Counted from the first letter of the stretch, positions 53,088-63,131 are shown. The stretch is 64,000 nt of DNA from Cribrihabitans_A pelagius (GCF_048820915.1 NZ_JBMERR010000006.1:124001-188000); one strand, 5' to 3'. Translations and numbers: made by a program. The notes: generated from the sequence alone by a model not told the origin.

Positions 53088-53773
53088 GCCTGTTGTCGCT
53101 GACATCCGTCGAAGCTTCCTATGGCGCGTCGCAAGCCCTGTTCGGCGTCGATCTGAACATCGGCGAAGGTGAGGTCGCGGCGCTGATGGGACGCAATGGC
53201 ATGGGCAAGACCACCACCATCAAGACCATCTGCGGTATGCTGCCGGCCTCGGGCGGAGAGCTGCGCTTTGACGGGCAGAACCTGCGCGCGCTGCCTTCAC
53301 ACCGGATCGCGCGGCTTGGTATCGGGTTGGTGCCGGAAGGGCGGCGCTGCTTCCCGGCGCTGACGGTGGAGGAGAACCTGATCGCCGCCGCCCGCCCGGG
53401 CGAGTGGGATTTGGCCAAGGTGGCGCAGCTGTTCCCGCGGCTGGGCGAGCGGCGCAGCCAGCAGGCGCAGTCGCTCTCCGGCGGGGAGCAGCAGATGCTG
53501 GCAATCGGCCGCGCCCTGATGACCAATCCGCGCCTTCTAATCCTGGACGAGGCGACCGAAGGCCTGGCCCCGGTGGTGCGGCAGGAGATCTGGGCCGCCA
53601 TCGGCCGGCTGAAGCGGGAAACCGGCCTTGCGATCCTGGTGGTGGACAAGACGCTGAAGGAACTCGCCGCCGTGGCCGACCGCGCGGTGATCCTCAACAA
53701 GGGCAAGAGCGTCTGGACCGGCGGTATTGAAGCGCTGACACCTGAGCTGACCGACCACTACCTCGGCGTGTGA
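53084..53773 (+). CDS. ABC transporter ATPase, LivF type
   Basis: A 229-residue nucleotide-binding subunit with Walker A GRNGMGKTT, signature LSGGEQQMLAIGRAL and Walker B LLILDEATEGLAP, typical of LivF. Pairs with the LivG-type ATPase as a heterodimer. Last gene of the five-gene importer. Confidence 0.95.
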   Translation: MSLLSLTSVEASYGASQALFGVDLNIGEGEVAALMGRNGMGKTTTIKTICGMLPASGGELRFDGQNLRALPSHRIARLGIGLVPEGRRCFPALTVEENLIAAARPGEWDLAKVAQLFPRLGERRSQQAQSLSGGEQQMLAIGRALMTNPRLLILDEATEGLAPVVRQEIWAAIGRLKRETGLAILVVDKTLKELAAVADRAVILNKGKSVWTGGIEALTPELTDHYLGV

Positions 53774-53792
53774 ACGGAGGCACAGGCACTGC

Positions 53793-53817
53793 GCCCCCGC
53801 GGTTCTGCCGCGGGGGC
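53793..53817 (+). terminator. GC-rich hairpin after importer operon
   Basis: A perfect 10-bp stem (GCCCCCGCGG / CCGCGGGGGC) with a 5-base loop 19 bases after the last importer gene. It lacks a T-tail but is a probable transcription end. Confidence 0.6.
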
Positions 53818-53850
53818 GGCGCGGAGGGGAACTTTCGCGCTCTGGCGGGC

Positions 53851-53877
53851 GTTTAGAACCCATCGATGGTTCTAAAC
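53851..53877. promoter_or_regulatory. Perfect inverted repeat upstream of MgtC-family gene
   Basis: GTTTAGAACC-CATCGAT-GGTTCTAAAC has 10-bp perfect arms and a 7-base spacer, AT-rich in a GC-rich setting. It is either an operator for the following gene pair or a structured 5' leader. An in-frame ATG at 53866 lies inside it, which is one reason to prefer a later start for the MgtC-family gene. Confidence 0.5.
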
Positions 53878-53904
53878 ACTCAGCTGCCGGGCCGTAGTTT
53901 CAAT

Positions 53905-54426
53905 ATGATGGATCTCTTCGCCAAAGAAATCGCCATTTCCTTCGGTATGCCTTGGCAGGTGCTATTGTTCCGCCTTCTCGGCGCGCTGCTTTTCACCGGC
54001 CTCATCGGTTTCGAGCGCGAGGTGGTGCGCCGCCCGGCCGGGCTCAGGACGCATATGCTCACCGGCATGGCCTCCTGCGTCTACTGCCTGGTGATGCTGC
54101 ACTTGCTGGAAAGCGCCTCCGAGCGCGGCGACCAAGTCCGTGTTGACCCGATTCGCGTGGTGGAGGCGGTGACCCAGGGCGTCGCCTTCCTGGCGGCAGG
54201 CCTCATCATTTATACTAGGGGGAAGGTGCGCGGGCTGACCACTGGCGCCAGCATGTGGCTGGCCGCGGCGATCGGGCTGGCCTGCGGCCTGGGCCTGTGG
54301 TTCCTCGCCACCGCGACGACCGTGCTCGCCCTCATCATCATCCGTGTCATCAAGCTCGGCGAGAAGGCCGCGGGGACGTACACCGCCGGCCCGGAAGAGG
54401 ACGCCGAAGAGCAGAGCGAACGCTGA
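53905..54426 (+). CDS. MgtC/SapB family membrane protein
   Basis: A 173-residue protein (186 if started at ATG 53866). It has four to five hydrophobic segments and the family motif LIGFEREVVRRPAGLRTHMLTGMAS with a later FLAAGLIIYTRGKVRGLTTGASMWLAAAIG (regions about residues 30-55 and 95-125). MgtC-type proteins modulate membrane ATPase activity and Mg homeostasis. No strong ribosome site marks either start; the later ATG (53905 or 53908) is favoured because the earlier one is inside an inverted repeat. Three bases from the exoD start. Confidence 0.85.
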   Translation: MMDLFAKEIAISFGMPWQVLLFRLLGALLFTGLIGFEREVVRRPAGLRTHMLTGMASCVYCLVMLHLLESASERGDQVRVDPIRVVEAVTQGVAFLAAGLIIYTRGKVRGLTTGASMWLAAAIGLACGLGLWFLATATTVLALIIIRVIKLGEKAAGTYTAGPEEDAEEQSER

Positions 54427-54429
54427 TCC

Positions 54430-55011
54430 ATGCAGAAACAGACTATCCGCTCCCTTGGCGATGTCGCCGATCAGATCCGCTCGGTCAGCGGCAACGGCCA
54501 TGTCTCTATTGACGGTCTGGTGCAGGCATTGGGGCGGCGGAGCCATCAAACGCTCTTGCTGATCGTCGCCCTCACTGCCGCAACGCCGCTCTCAGGCATT
54601 CCGGGTCTGTCGGCGGTTTGCGGGCTGGTGATTGCGCTGATCTCGCTGGAGATGCTGCTGAGCTACCGCGAAGTCCGGCTGCCGCGGAAACTGTCGCGGC
54701 AGAATGTGAAGGGCCAGTCGGTGGAGAGGATCCTTTCCAAGGTGGAGCCCTTCCTGCGCTGGCTCGACCGCCACACGCACCACCGGATGACCGGCCTGTT
54801 CCACCGACCCCTGATCTACATCCCGCAGGTGATCTGCCTGCTCTCGGGGCTGACGATGCCTTTTCTGGAGTTCATCCCCTTCTCCGGTTCGATCGTGGCC
54901 AGCGGGGTGGCGCTGCTGGCGTTTGCGATGTTCACCCGCGACGGGCTGTTCTTCCTGCTGGCGCTGCTGCCCTATACCGGGATTGCGGCGCTGGTGCTGC
55001 GCATTCTCTAG
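54430..55011 (+). CDS. exoD: ExoD family membrane protein (exopolysaccharide synthesis)
   Basis: A 193-residue protein of the ExoD family. The N-terminal soluble part includes DGLVQALGRRSHQTLLLIVAL; four hydrophobic segments follow, two in a hairpin near residues 40-75 and two near 128-190, with PLIYIPQVICLLSGLTMPFLEFIPF as a recognisable block. ExoD was described in rhizobia as influencing exopolysaccharide production and alkaline tolerance; the molecular activity is unknown. It starts three bases after the MgtC-family gene, so they are co-transcribed. Confidence 0.9.
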   Translation: MQKQTIRSLGDVADQIRSVSGNGHVSIDGLVQALGRRSHQTLLLIVALTAATPLSGIPGLSAVCGLVIALISLEMLLSYREVRLPRKLSRQNVKGQSVERILSKVEPFLRWLDRHTHHRMTGLFHRPLIYIPQVICLLSGLTMPFLEFIPFSGSIVASGVALLAFAMFTRDGLFFLLALLPYTGIAALVLRIL

Positions 55012-55133
55012 ACAGGCCGCCTGCGCGGCCGCCGGGAACGCGGACAGGACGCATAGGGGCGTCCGGATCGTTAGTGCCATCCACATGCATGATGCTCCGC
55101 ACCGGCGCGGGGCTCTGCATTGCGGGGTCGCGG

Positions 55134-55610
55134 TCAGGCCAATCTGCCCGGCCACCAGCCCGCCGGCCCGGGGTCAAAGGCGATGCCCGGGCTGAAGGCG
55201 CCGATGTTCAGGCCCGAGGCCACATCCACGGCGCCGGGGCCACCTCGCGGGCGGTCTGCACCACGCAGAACTGCAGCGGCGGCACGCTGGCGAAGGCAAA
55301 GCCGCCCCAGAAGGCCGCCACGGCCACCGTGACCACCTTGTTGGTAAGCGCGGTGCCCGGGGCGGCCAGCAGCCCGGCAAGTCCCGCGAAGATGATGTTC
55401 AGCGACGGCACCGCCCCGATCCGGTTGCCCAGCTTGCCGCCGATGATGTCCCCCGCGACCGAGGCGCCGTAGAGCAGGATCACGAGGCTCACCGTGCCGG
55501 CCGGGAAGCCGGTGACATCGGTCAGCGTCGGCGCGGGGAGGGTGAAGGCGATGAAGTTGCCGCCATAGCCCACGGCGGTGATCAGATGGTCCAGCAGCAG
55601 CCGGGGCGAG
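55134..55610 (-). pseudogene. MFS transporter remnant (arabinose-efflux-permease type)
   Basis: The minus strand encodes an internal part of a major facilitator: LITAVGYGGNFIAFT, APTLTDVTGFPAGTVSLVI, LLYGASVAGDIIGGKL and AFWGGFAFASVPPLQF, then the frame shifts and VASGLNIGAFSPGIAF continues in another frame. Both the N-terminal first domain and the C-terminal end are missing. It is a dead fragment of a 12-helix exporter. Confidence 0.75.
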
Positions 55611-55784
55611 GTCGGAACCTGGGTTTGGGTGCGCAAGCTCCGCGCGCCTTCGCGGGCTCCGGCCGTCCGCGCTCTTCGTGCCAACCGCCTCAGAACCTTG
55701 GCGCACAGCGGCCTTCATGGGCTCAGACCTTCATCCCGCAGCGGTGCGCCTTGGCGGCCGGACAGAGCGAGATTGCCGGGATCG

Positions 55785-55958
55785 TCACAACAGGCGTCCG
55801 CGTCGCGACATCGAGAGCCAGCCGGTGTTCCCGGTCATCCGGATCTGCACGGGGCTGGGGTTCAGCACGGCGGCGCCGATGCCCCTTTCCTTGCCTTCGC
55901 GCAGGATGTTTCTGAAAAAATCCCGCATGCCGCGTTTTCCGTTGGCTGTATGAGGCAT
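55785..55958 (-). CDS. Small ORF of unknown function, possibly a gene fragment
   Basis: A 57-residue frame starting at ATG 55958 with GGAGGG seven bases upstream. It begins MPHTANGKRGMRDFFRNILREG and is basic. Beyond residue 50 a neighbouring frame (LDVATRTPVVTIPAIS) looks like a natural continuation, so a frameshift may have shortened it. I do not recognise the family, and in this decayed patch it may not be functional. Confidence 0.35.
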   Translation of the reverse strand: MPHTANGKRGMRDFFRNILREGKERGIGAAVLNPSPVQIRMTGNTGWLSMSRRGRLL

Positions 55959-56259
55959 GATTGGTTCCCTCCGGCGGGAGAGTATTCCGTTCAGCATGGG
56001 TCGGACACTCCGCCGGGGCCAGGTGCCTGTGCCCGCACCCAGCGGCATTTCGGGAACCTCCCCGGGCGATGGCGCGCAGCGCATTTCCGGGGGCGGCAGT
56101 GCGGCAGGTGACCTCGGCCGCCGGCAGCCGCCCCCCGCCCGCCACAATTCCATTCTTCAGTGAGGGGTAACGGGGAATTATTTCCAGCAAGCGTGTTATG
56201 AAAAATTCCTTTCCGGCCGGCAGACACGTGAAAGCGGCTTCCGTGAGCGCGCTGCCGGT

Positions 56260-56736
56260 TCAGCGCTGCGCCCAGTTGACCGGCAGAGTGCTGACCGACT
56301 TCATCTCCTTCAGCGACAGGTTGGAGCGGATGCCGGTCACCCCGGGCAGGCGCCGCAGGGTGGTGTCCACGAAGCGGCTGTAGTCATCGAGATCCCGGGC
56401 CACCGCGATCAGCAGGAAGTCGTCCGCCCCGGTGGTGTTGTGGCAGGCGAGGATGTTGGGCGCAGTCTCCACGATGCGCTGGAATTCCGCGGTTGCGGCC
56501 TGGTCGTGCTCGGAGCAGCGCAGCTGCACGAAGGCCATCACCCCCAGCCCCAGCTTGCGCCGGTTCAGATTGGCCTGGTAGCCCTCGATCACGCCGCTGT
56601 TCTCCAGCCGCTTCAGCCGCCGCCAGCACGGCGTTTCGCTCATCGAAAGCTGCTCGGCGAGCTTTGCGTTGGTCATGCGCCCGTCCTGCTGCAGCAGGGT
56701 AAGGATCTGGGCATTGGTCGAATCGATCTGGATCAT
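56260..56736 (-). CDS. Lrp/AsnC family transcriptional regulator
   Basis: A 158-residue regulator. The N-terminal helix-turn-helix includes MTNAKLAEQLSMSETPCWRRLKRLENSGVI (residues about 20-50) and the C-terminal RAM (AsnC) domain follows, with VMAFVQLRCSEHD and LLIAVARDLDDYSRFV. ATG 56736 is chosen over an upstream TTG because GAGGAGAG lies ten bases before it. It is divergent from a zinc alcohol dehydrogenase gene with 150 bases between the starts and probably regulates it. Confidence 0.93.
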   Translation of the reverse strand: MIQIDSTNAQILTLLQQDGRMTNAKLAEQLSMSETPCWRRLKRLENSGVIEGYQANLNRRKLGLGVMAFVQLRCSEHDQAATAEFQRIVETAPNILACHNTTGADDFLLIAVARDLDDYSRFVDTTLRRLPGVTGIRSNLSLKEMKSVSTLPVNWAQR

Positions 56737-56886
56737 GAGGCAGGCTCTCCTCAATTATTGCAGTATATTGGCAGAGACCCCTCCAATGTCCTGCAAATCA
56801 GGCAAGAATGGCAAAGGTCTTTCCCGCGGCCACGCTATGCTCCAGCAATAGGAACTGCCCCAAGATCGCGCCGAGGAGCTGACCAG

Positions 56887-57927
<1,041 letters not shown>

Positions 57928-58034
57928 CGCCGCCGCACACCGGCAGATCCGGGCCCGCACGCCCGCAAGCTGGCTCGGACCGCGGGCGCCTGTGGGCACA
58001 CGGACGGCCGGGCTGCGGTCACTGCGCCGCCGGC

Positions 58035-58964
58035 TCAGCGCTCATCTGAACTTGCGTCCGGCGCGTTCTCATCCGAAAGAAACCCCGTCAGCCGTGCGGC
58101 CTCGGCCCGCGGCGGCTGCTGGGCTGAATGGCTCAGGAAATAGCCCAGCCGCGGCGATTGCGCCGCGGGGCCGAGGCGGATCAGGGCGCCGCTCGCCAGT
58201 TCGGAGGCCAGGATGGCCGGGCTGGCTAGCGCGATGCCACGCCCCTCCAGCGCCGCGCCGATGGAGCGCGCATAGGTACCGCAATCGGCGCGCGCCCAGC
58301 CGCCAACCTCCGCCGCCTCGCCCCAATTGTCCCAGTTCGTCCATTCCGGCGTGAGCCGCGGGAAATTCAGCAGCGGCGGGCGGCTTTGCGGCAAAAGGCG
58401 CGACAGCGGTTCACCGGGTCCGATCCCCGCCGTGCGGGCCAGTCCGGGGGAGATCACCGGCACCAGCACGTCCGGGAACAGCGGTGCGGAGACACGCCCC
58501 GGCCACGCCCCGCTGCCGTGCAGTATGGCAATGTCGTTGGCGGAATCCAGCAAGGCTGAAGGCTGATCGGAGGCAACCAGTTCCACCGGGCACGCGAGAT
58601 CCGACAGTTCGAAGCGTTTCAGCCGTGGCGACAGCCAGAACAGCGACACCGCGCTATTGGCAGCGATGCGCACCGGCGTATCGGGCCGCGCCGCAATGCC
58701 TGACAGTGCGGATTCGGTGAAATCCAGCAGGGTCGCACATTGCCCGGCCAGCTTGCGGCCGCTCTCAGTCAGTTCAATCATCCGGCCCGCGCGCAGGAAC
58801 AGGGCAACGCCCAGATGCGCCTCCAGCTGCCGCACGCGCTTGCTGACGGCGGTCTGGGTGACCAGCAGCTCTTCTGCGGCCTCGGAGAAGCTGAGGCGGC
58901 GGGCGGCGGCCTCGAAGAAGATCAGACTGTCGAGCGGGGGCAGGGAACGGCGGTAATTTTTCAT
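58035..58964 (-). CDS. LysR family regulator, GcvA type, divergent from M24 protein gene
   Basis: A 309-residue LysR regulator with the GcvA-type start LPPLDSLIFFEAAARRLSFSEAAEELLVTQTAVSKRV (residues about 8-44, quoted as a region). ATG 58964 is chosen because GAGG lies five bases upstream; a longer frame to 59144 would run into the divergent gene. The shared promoter is 97 bases. It is likely to control the DddP-like M24 gene, so its inducer may be the substrate or product of that enzyme. Confidence 0.92.
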   Translation of the reverse strand: MKNYRRSLPPLDSLIFFEAAARRLSFSEAAEELLVTQTAVSKRVRQLEAHLGVALFLRAGRMIELTESGRKLAGQCATLLDFTESALSGIAARPDTPVRIAANSAVSLFWLSPRLKRFELSDLACPVELVASDQPSALLDSANDIAILHGSGAWPGRVSAPLFPDVLVPVISPGLARTAGIGPGEPLSRLLPQSRPPLLNFPRLTPEWTNWDNWGEAAEVGGWARADCGTYARSIGAALEGRGIALASPAILASELASGALIRLGPAAQSPRLGYFLSHSAQQPPRAEAARLTGFLSDENAPDASSDER

Positions 58965-59061
58965 GACCTCAGGTTGCTCATAAGCGGGAATATTCGGCCT
59001 TTTACACGCAAGCCCAGTCCAACCTATCCTGCAAGCGTTCCTCTGGCATCGGGAGTTTTCC
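58965..59061. promoter_or_regulatory. Divergent promoter region LysR / M24 gene
   Basis: 97 bases that must carry both promoters and the LysR operator. A short AT-rich part around 58975-59005 (including AGCGGGAATATTCGG) is the best candidate for the regulator site, with GAATATTC as a perfect 8-bp palindrome. Confidence 0.4.
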
Positions 59062-60354
59062 ATGGCCGAATTTGACTGGCACGCCGAACGCAGCGATCTG
59101 TCGGGGCTTGCCCTCCTGGACCGCGCCCCCGAAAGCGATGGCATCGATCTGGGCGCGGTGCGGCGCTACCGGCTGGATCGGGTACGCGGCGAGATGATCA
59201 AGCGTGGCATCGCGGCGCTGATCCTGTCGGACCCGGTGAACATCCGCTATGCCACCGGCACCCGCAACATGCAGGTGTTTTCCATGCGCAACGCTCCCGC
59301 TCGCTACCTGCTGCTGACCGAAAGCCGCGCGATCCTGTTCGAATTCACCGGCTGCCTGCATCTGGCCGAGGGTTATGAAACAGTGGACGAGGTGCGCCCG
59401 GCCAAAACCGCCAGCTTTGCCGCCGCAGGTCCTCATATCGCAGAACGCGAGCGGGACTGGGCACGGGAGACCGGTGATTTGATTGCCTCGCTCACCGGGC
59501 GGGGCGTCACGGTCGGCATGGAACGGATGAATGCCGGGGCCGCGATTGCCCTGAAGGAGGCGGGCTTTGCCATCGTGGATGCGCAGGAGCCGGTGGAAAT
59601 GGCCCGCGCCATCAAGTCGGAGGAGGAGATGAAATGCGTCCGCGCCAGCCTGCGCGCCACCGAAGCGGGCGTCTCCCGCCTGCGGGCCGCGCTGCGCCCG
59701 GGGCTGACCGAAAATGAACTCTGGTCAGTGCTGCACCAGGCGGTGATCGAGCAAAACGGCGACTATTGCGAAACCCGCCTGCTCAGCGCCGGTGCGCGCA
59801 CCAACCCCTGGTTCCAGGAAACCGCGCATCACGTGATCGGAGAGAACGAGCTGGTGGCGCTGGATACGGATGTGGTGGGCTGCCACGGCTATTACTCGGA
59901 CTTCTCCCGCACATTCCACGCGGGCCCCGGCAAGCCCACGGGCGCGCAGCGCACCCTCTACCAGACCGCTCTGGAGCAGGTCTATCACAACATCGGCATC
60001 CTGAAGCCGGGCATGAGCTTCCGCGACTATGCCGGCCGGGCCTGGGACATTCCCGAAAAATACCACTCCAACCGTTATTATCTGTCCTCGCACGGCTGCG
60101 GCATGACCGGCGAATACCCCTATCTTTACCACTCGGACGATTTCCCGGCGGCGGGCTATGACGGCGTGATCGAGCCCGGCATGACGATCTGCGTCGAAAG
60201 CTATATCGGCGAGGAGGGCGGCCATGAGGGCGTGAAGCTGGAGCAGCAGGTGCTGATCACCGAGGCCGGAGTAGAGCTGCTGTCGCAGTTCCCCTTCGAG
60301 GACAGCCTGATGGACACTGGCTTTCAACCCGCATTTCCGCTGCCGCGGATCTGA
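59062..60354 (+). CDS. M24 (creatinase/prolidase-fold) protein closely related to DMSP lyase DddP
   Basis: A 430-residue M24-family protein. All six metal ligands recalled for DddP are present at identical spacings: D268, D270, D280, H344, E379 and E394, a constant offset of 27 from D295, D297, D307, H371, E406 and E421. Flanking blocks also match DddP, for example NIRYATGTRNMQ and ETRLLSAGARTNPWFQE. Y339 corresponds to the DddP Tyr366, but the catalytic Asp377 position is G350, with E351 beside it. DddP cleaves dimethylsulfoniopropionate to DMS and acrylate; this protein may have a different substrate or be a peptidase/hydrolase. Divergent from a LysR gene. Confidence 0.85.
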   Translation: MAEFDWHAERSDLSGLALLDRAPESDGIDLGAVRRYRLDRVRGEMIKRGIAALILSDPVNIRYATGTRNMQVFSMRNAPARYLLLTESRAILFEFTGCLHLAEGYETVDEVRPAKTASFAAAGPHIAERERDWARETGDLIASLTGRGVTVGMERMNAGAAIALKEAGFAIVDAQEPVEMARAIKSEEEMKCVRASLRATEAGVSRLRAALRPGLTENELWSVLHQAVIEQNGDYCETRLLSAGARTNPWFQETAHHVIGENELVALDTDVVGCHGYYSDFSRTFHAGPGKPTGAQRTLYQTALEQVYHNIGILKPGMSFRDYAGRAWDIPEKYHSNRYYLSSHGCGMTGEYPYLYHSDDFPAAGYDGVIEPGMTICVESYIGEEGGHEGVKLEQQVLITEAGVELLSQFPFEDSLMDTGFQPAFPLPRI

Positions 60355-60628
60355 CGGCCGCCTTCAGGTGTGCCGCCCGCGGCGCAACGCGCGCGGCGCG
60401 GCATGTCCCGCCGGTGGCGGCGGTCTGCGCTGCCCGGGGCCGGGCCGGCGGCGTCAACAAAGCGGCAACTCTCAACCTGAAGAGGTTTTCCCTCGCTTAC
60501 GCTTTTCTCGATAAACTTCAAGAACTTCAATGAAGTGACAGGGCGCCGGATGGACCGCCATTTGATTGAAGGGGGACGAAAACCACAGGTTCACCCTCGG
60601 TGACGACCATTGAGAGATCATCGATACC
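60355..60628. other. Intergenic region before RTX-like gene
   Basis: 274 bases. The first part is GC-rich; from about 60455 to 60535 the sequence is notably AT-richer (for example TTTTCTCGATAAACTTCAAG), which may be a promoter or sequence of different origin. No gene was recognised. Confidence 0.4.
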
Positions 60629-62102
60629 TTGGACGACAAGATCAGCCCCGGCAAGGGTGCCGGCACGCTTCAGGGCGGCGCCGTAAATGATGTGCTCTCC
60701 GGCGGCCGCGGGCATGACATGGCGCAGAACGCGGGCGCGCTGGCGGGTTACCGGTTTGCCCTCAACGGCCGCACTCTCACCGCTTCCACCCGCGACGCGG
60801 AGGCGGCGGATGCAGGGCAGGACAGCCTCAAGGACATCGAACCGCTCTATTTCGAGGCCAGCGGCCAGACCGTGGCGGTGGCGGACCTGGGCACGGCGCA
60901 GCTGAGCGCGGATTCCGTCAGCGGCTCGGAAAACGGCGCCGTCGCCATCGATCTCGCGACGCTATTGGAGAACGACAGCGTCTTCGGTGTCGGAGAGAGG
61001 CCATCGCGTCGGCCGGTACCAGCGCGGCGGGCATCCGCATCGCTTTCGACGGCAGCCAGATCCTCTACAATCCGACGACGCGCTGCGGCGCCTGGAAGAG
61101 GGCGCGCTGTCCGAGGACAGCTTCACCTATTCCGTCACCGGCGCCGACGGCACCACCTGGACGCAGACCGTCGCGGTCTCGGTCACCGGCGCGGCGGAGG
61201 AGGACTGCGCGCTGACCGGCACCGCGGGCGGCGGCACCCTGATCGCCGGGCCCGAGACGTGCACCAGCGGCGCAGACGAGGGCAGCAACCGGGTGGAGAC
61301 GCCCGCGGGCGAATTTCTGACCACCGCCGGGGCCGGGCACGGAAACAACGGTATTACAACCGGGACCGGCTTTTACGATCTGTTCACCGGGTCCGGCGAT
61401 GATGTGTTCTCCATCGCCGGCGGCGGCAACAACACGCTCCTGATCGGCGAAGGCTGGGGGAACATCCGTACACTGGAGGGCGGTGACACCATCCGCGGCA
61501 GCAGCGGGGACATCGGCAGCGGCTACAGCATCGACGCGGGCGCGGGTGAAAACGTGATCGAGCCGGGCAGAAACGCCGGCACGGAGATCTGGGCCGGCAG
61601 CGGGGATGACCTCATCACCCGCGGCTGCGGCGATCACGAGATCCGCGACACCGGCGGCGGCCACCGGATCATCACTGGCGATGGACACGCGATGATAATT
61701 ACCGGTGACGGCAATGACACCATCACGGTTGGCGACGGCTTCTTCTATATCGCCGCCTGCGCAGGGGACAACCGGATCACCACCGGCAGCGGCGATGAAA
61801 CGCTGACCGGCGGCGCGGGTGACGGCACGATGTCGGGCGGCGAAGGGTATGACGCGGCGCGGTATGCCGGGACAGTGGATGGCTATGTCGTCACCAGCAC
61901 CGGCTGCACCCTCACCTTTACCACCTGCGAAGCCGGGGCCGCGGATGCGGGCACCGGTCTTCTGTGCAGGATCGAGGCGCTGTTTTTCGGAGGCTGCGGT
62001 CAGCTGGTTGCGGTGGCGGATCCGCACGCCGCGCAGGAAGCACCGGAACCCGCGGCGCAGCTGCTGCCGCCGGGGCTGGAGAGCGACAGCTTCCTGTTCT
62101 GA
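60629..62102 (+). pseudogene. RTX-like calcium-binding repeat protein, frameshifted
   Basis: About 490 codons of an RTX/hemolysin-type protein spread over three frames. Frame A (60629 to about 60995) has GGAVNDVLSGGRGHD and the RTX C-terminal-type unit LAGYRFALNGRTLTAS with DAGQDSLKDIEPLYFE. A short piece in a second frame (about 60995-61075) gives IASAGTSAAGIRIAFDGSQ. Frame B (about 61085-62102) has SEDSFTYSVTGADGTTW, then glycine/aspartate repeats such as GDGNDTITVGDG, TGSGDETLTGGAGDG and a second unit ARYAGTVDGYVVTSTG with GTGLLCRIEALFF. Two frameshifts break the gene. Many Cys codons stand where Ser or Asp is usual (GCTLTFTTCE, GGCGQ), a sign of decay in calcium-binding positions. Repeats are degenerate compared with GGxGxDxUx. 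Confidence 0.65.
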
Positions 62103-62174
62103 GGCCCAGGCGGGGGCAGGTCAAACGGGCACGGGCCGCGTGTTGGGGTCCGCCGCCTGTCTCGATCGGCCGCT

Positions 62175-63131
62175 TCAGCCGAAGGCAAAACCGGCGCAGC
62201 CCAGAAGCGCAGCGCGGTCGTCCTCGATGGTCCAGACCGGGGTCTCGGCGGTCTTGCCGATGCGGGCCGGGGTCTCAAGTACCGTTACGCAAGGGCCGGG
62301 CGCGGTGCTGAGCACGGCGCGGGCGACGCTGCCGGCCATGTAGATGCCCGCAGCGCACATGTAGTAGAGCGACAGGTCGCGCAGCAACAGGCCGATGAGG
62401 GTGGAATAGCGCTCCACCGCGGCTGTCACACCCTCGCGCCCCTCCGTGCCATAAGCGGCAATGGCGGCGCTGCCTTCCAGTTCTGCCTCACCCGTGCGTT
62501 GCTGGCAGAAGGCTGTGAAGCCGCGGCCGGAGAACAGTGTTTCCACCGTCGGGAACCCGGTGGGGTCGAGCCCATCAGTGCGGAGGGCTTCCGCGATGCT
62601 GAGCGGCAGGCCGGGGTGGCCCGCCTCCGCCGCCGGGCAGACAACGCGGCCGTTCGTGGCCAGCACGGGGCTCACGTTGAAGCCGGTGCCGATGCCCGCC
62701 ACCAGCGATTGCGCGAGCCGCGGCTGGGCGGCGCCGCCGCTTCCCGGCCTGACTTCGCTCAGCTGCGACGGCGCCAGCGCGGGCACCGCATAGCCAAGCG
62801 CGGAGAGATCGTTGAGCAAATGCACCCGCGCACAACCGAAGCGCGCCGCGAGTGCCGAAGTCTCGACCTGCCAGTTGCGGTTGGTGAGCCGGGCAATGTC
62901 GCCATCCACCGGCCCCGCCACTGCGACCACCATTTCCTCCAGGCTGGGCGCGCCCTGGCCTGCCAGGTAGCTTTCCATCAGCGCTTCGAGGCTGGGCCAG
63001 TCGGCATTGGCAAAGCTCTCGGCGCTGCCGTCGAGCAACTGCCCCGCCCGGCTCAGGGCCAAGCGGGTGTTGCTGCCGCCGGCATCCGCGACCAGGCGCA
63101 GCGGGGCCGTATCAGATGCTGGCGCGGCCAT
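62175..63131 (-). CDS. glk: Glucokinase (Glk type)
   Basis: A 318-residue ATP-dependent glucokinase of the bacterial Glk family. Seen: N-terminal phosphate motif LVADAGGSNTRLAL, AVAGPVDGDIARLTNRNW, the glucose-contact region HLLNDLSALGYAVP with the catalytic Asp, and GIGTGFNVSPVL. It phosphorylates glucose in the cytoplasm. Its ATG overlaps the stop of the preceding sugar-transporter ATPase gene by one base (TGATG), so it is the last gene of a sugar uptake operon, probably for an alpha-glucoside whose hydrolysis gives glucose. Confidence 0.93.
   Translation of the reverse strand: MAAPASDTAPLRLVADAGGSNTRLALSRAGQLLDGSAESFANADWPSLEALMESYLAGQGAPSLEEMVVAVAGPVDGDIARLTNRNWQVETSALAARFGCARVHLLNDLSALGYAVPALAPSQLSEVRPGSGGAAQPRLAQSLVAGIGTGFNVSPVLATNGRVVCPAAEAGHPGLPLSIAEALRTDGLDPTGFPTVETLFSGRGFTAFCQQRTGEAELEGSAAIAAYGTEGREGVTAAVERYSTLIGLLLRDLSLYYMCAAGIYMAGSVARAVLSTAPGPCVTVLETPARIGKTAETPVWTIEDDRAALLGCAGFAFG

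Noticed and set aside
58965..59144. N-terminal extension of the minus-strand LysR protein to 59144
   Set aside because: It overlaps the start of the divergent M24 gene, and the helix-turn-helix begins properly from ATG 58964 with a GAGG site.
61350..61900. Tandem short repeats as a CRISPR or satellite array
   Set aside because: They translate as Gly/Asp-rich RTX-like units in one frame and are not identical at DNA level.
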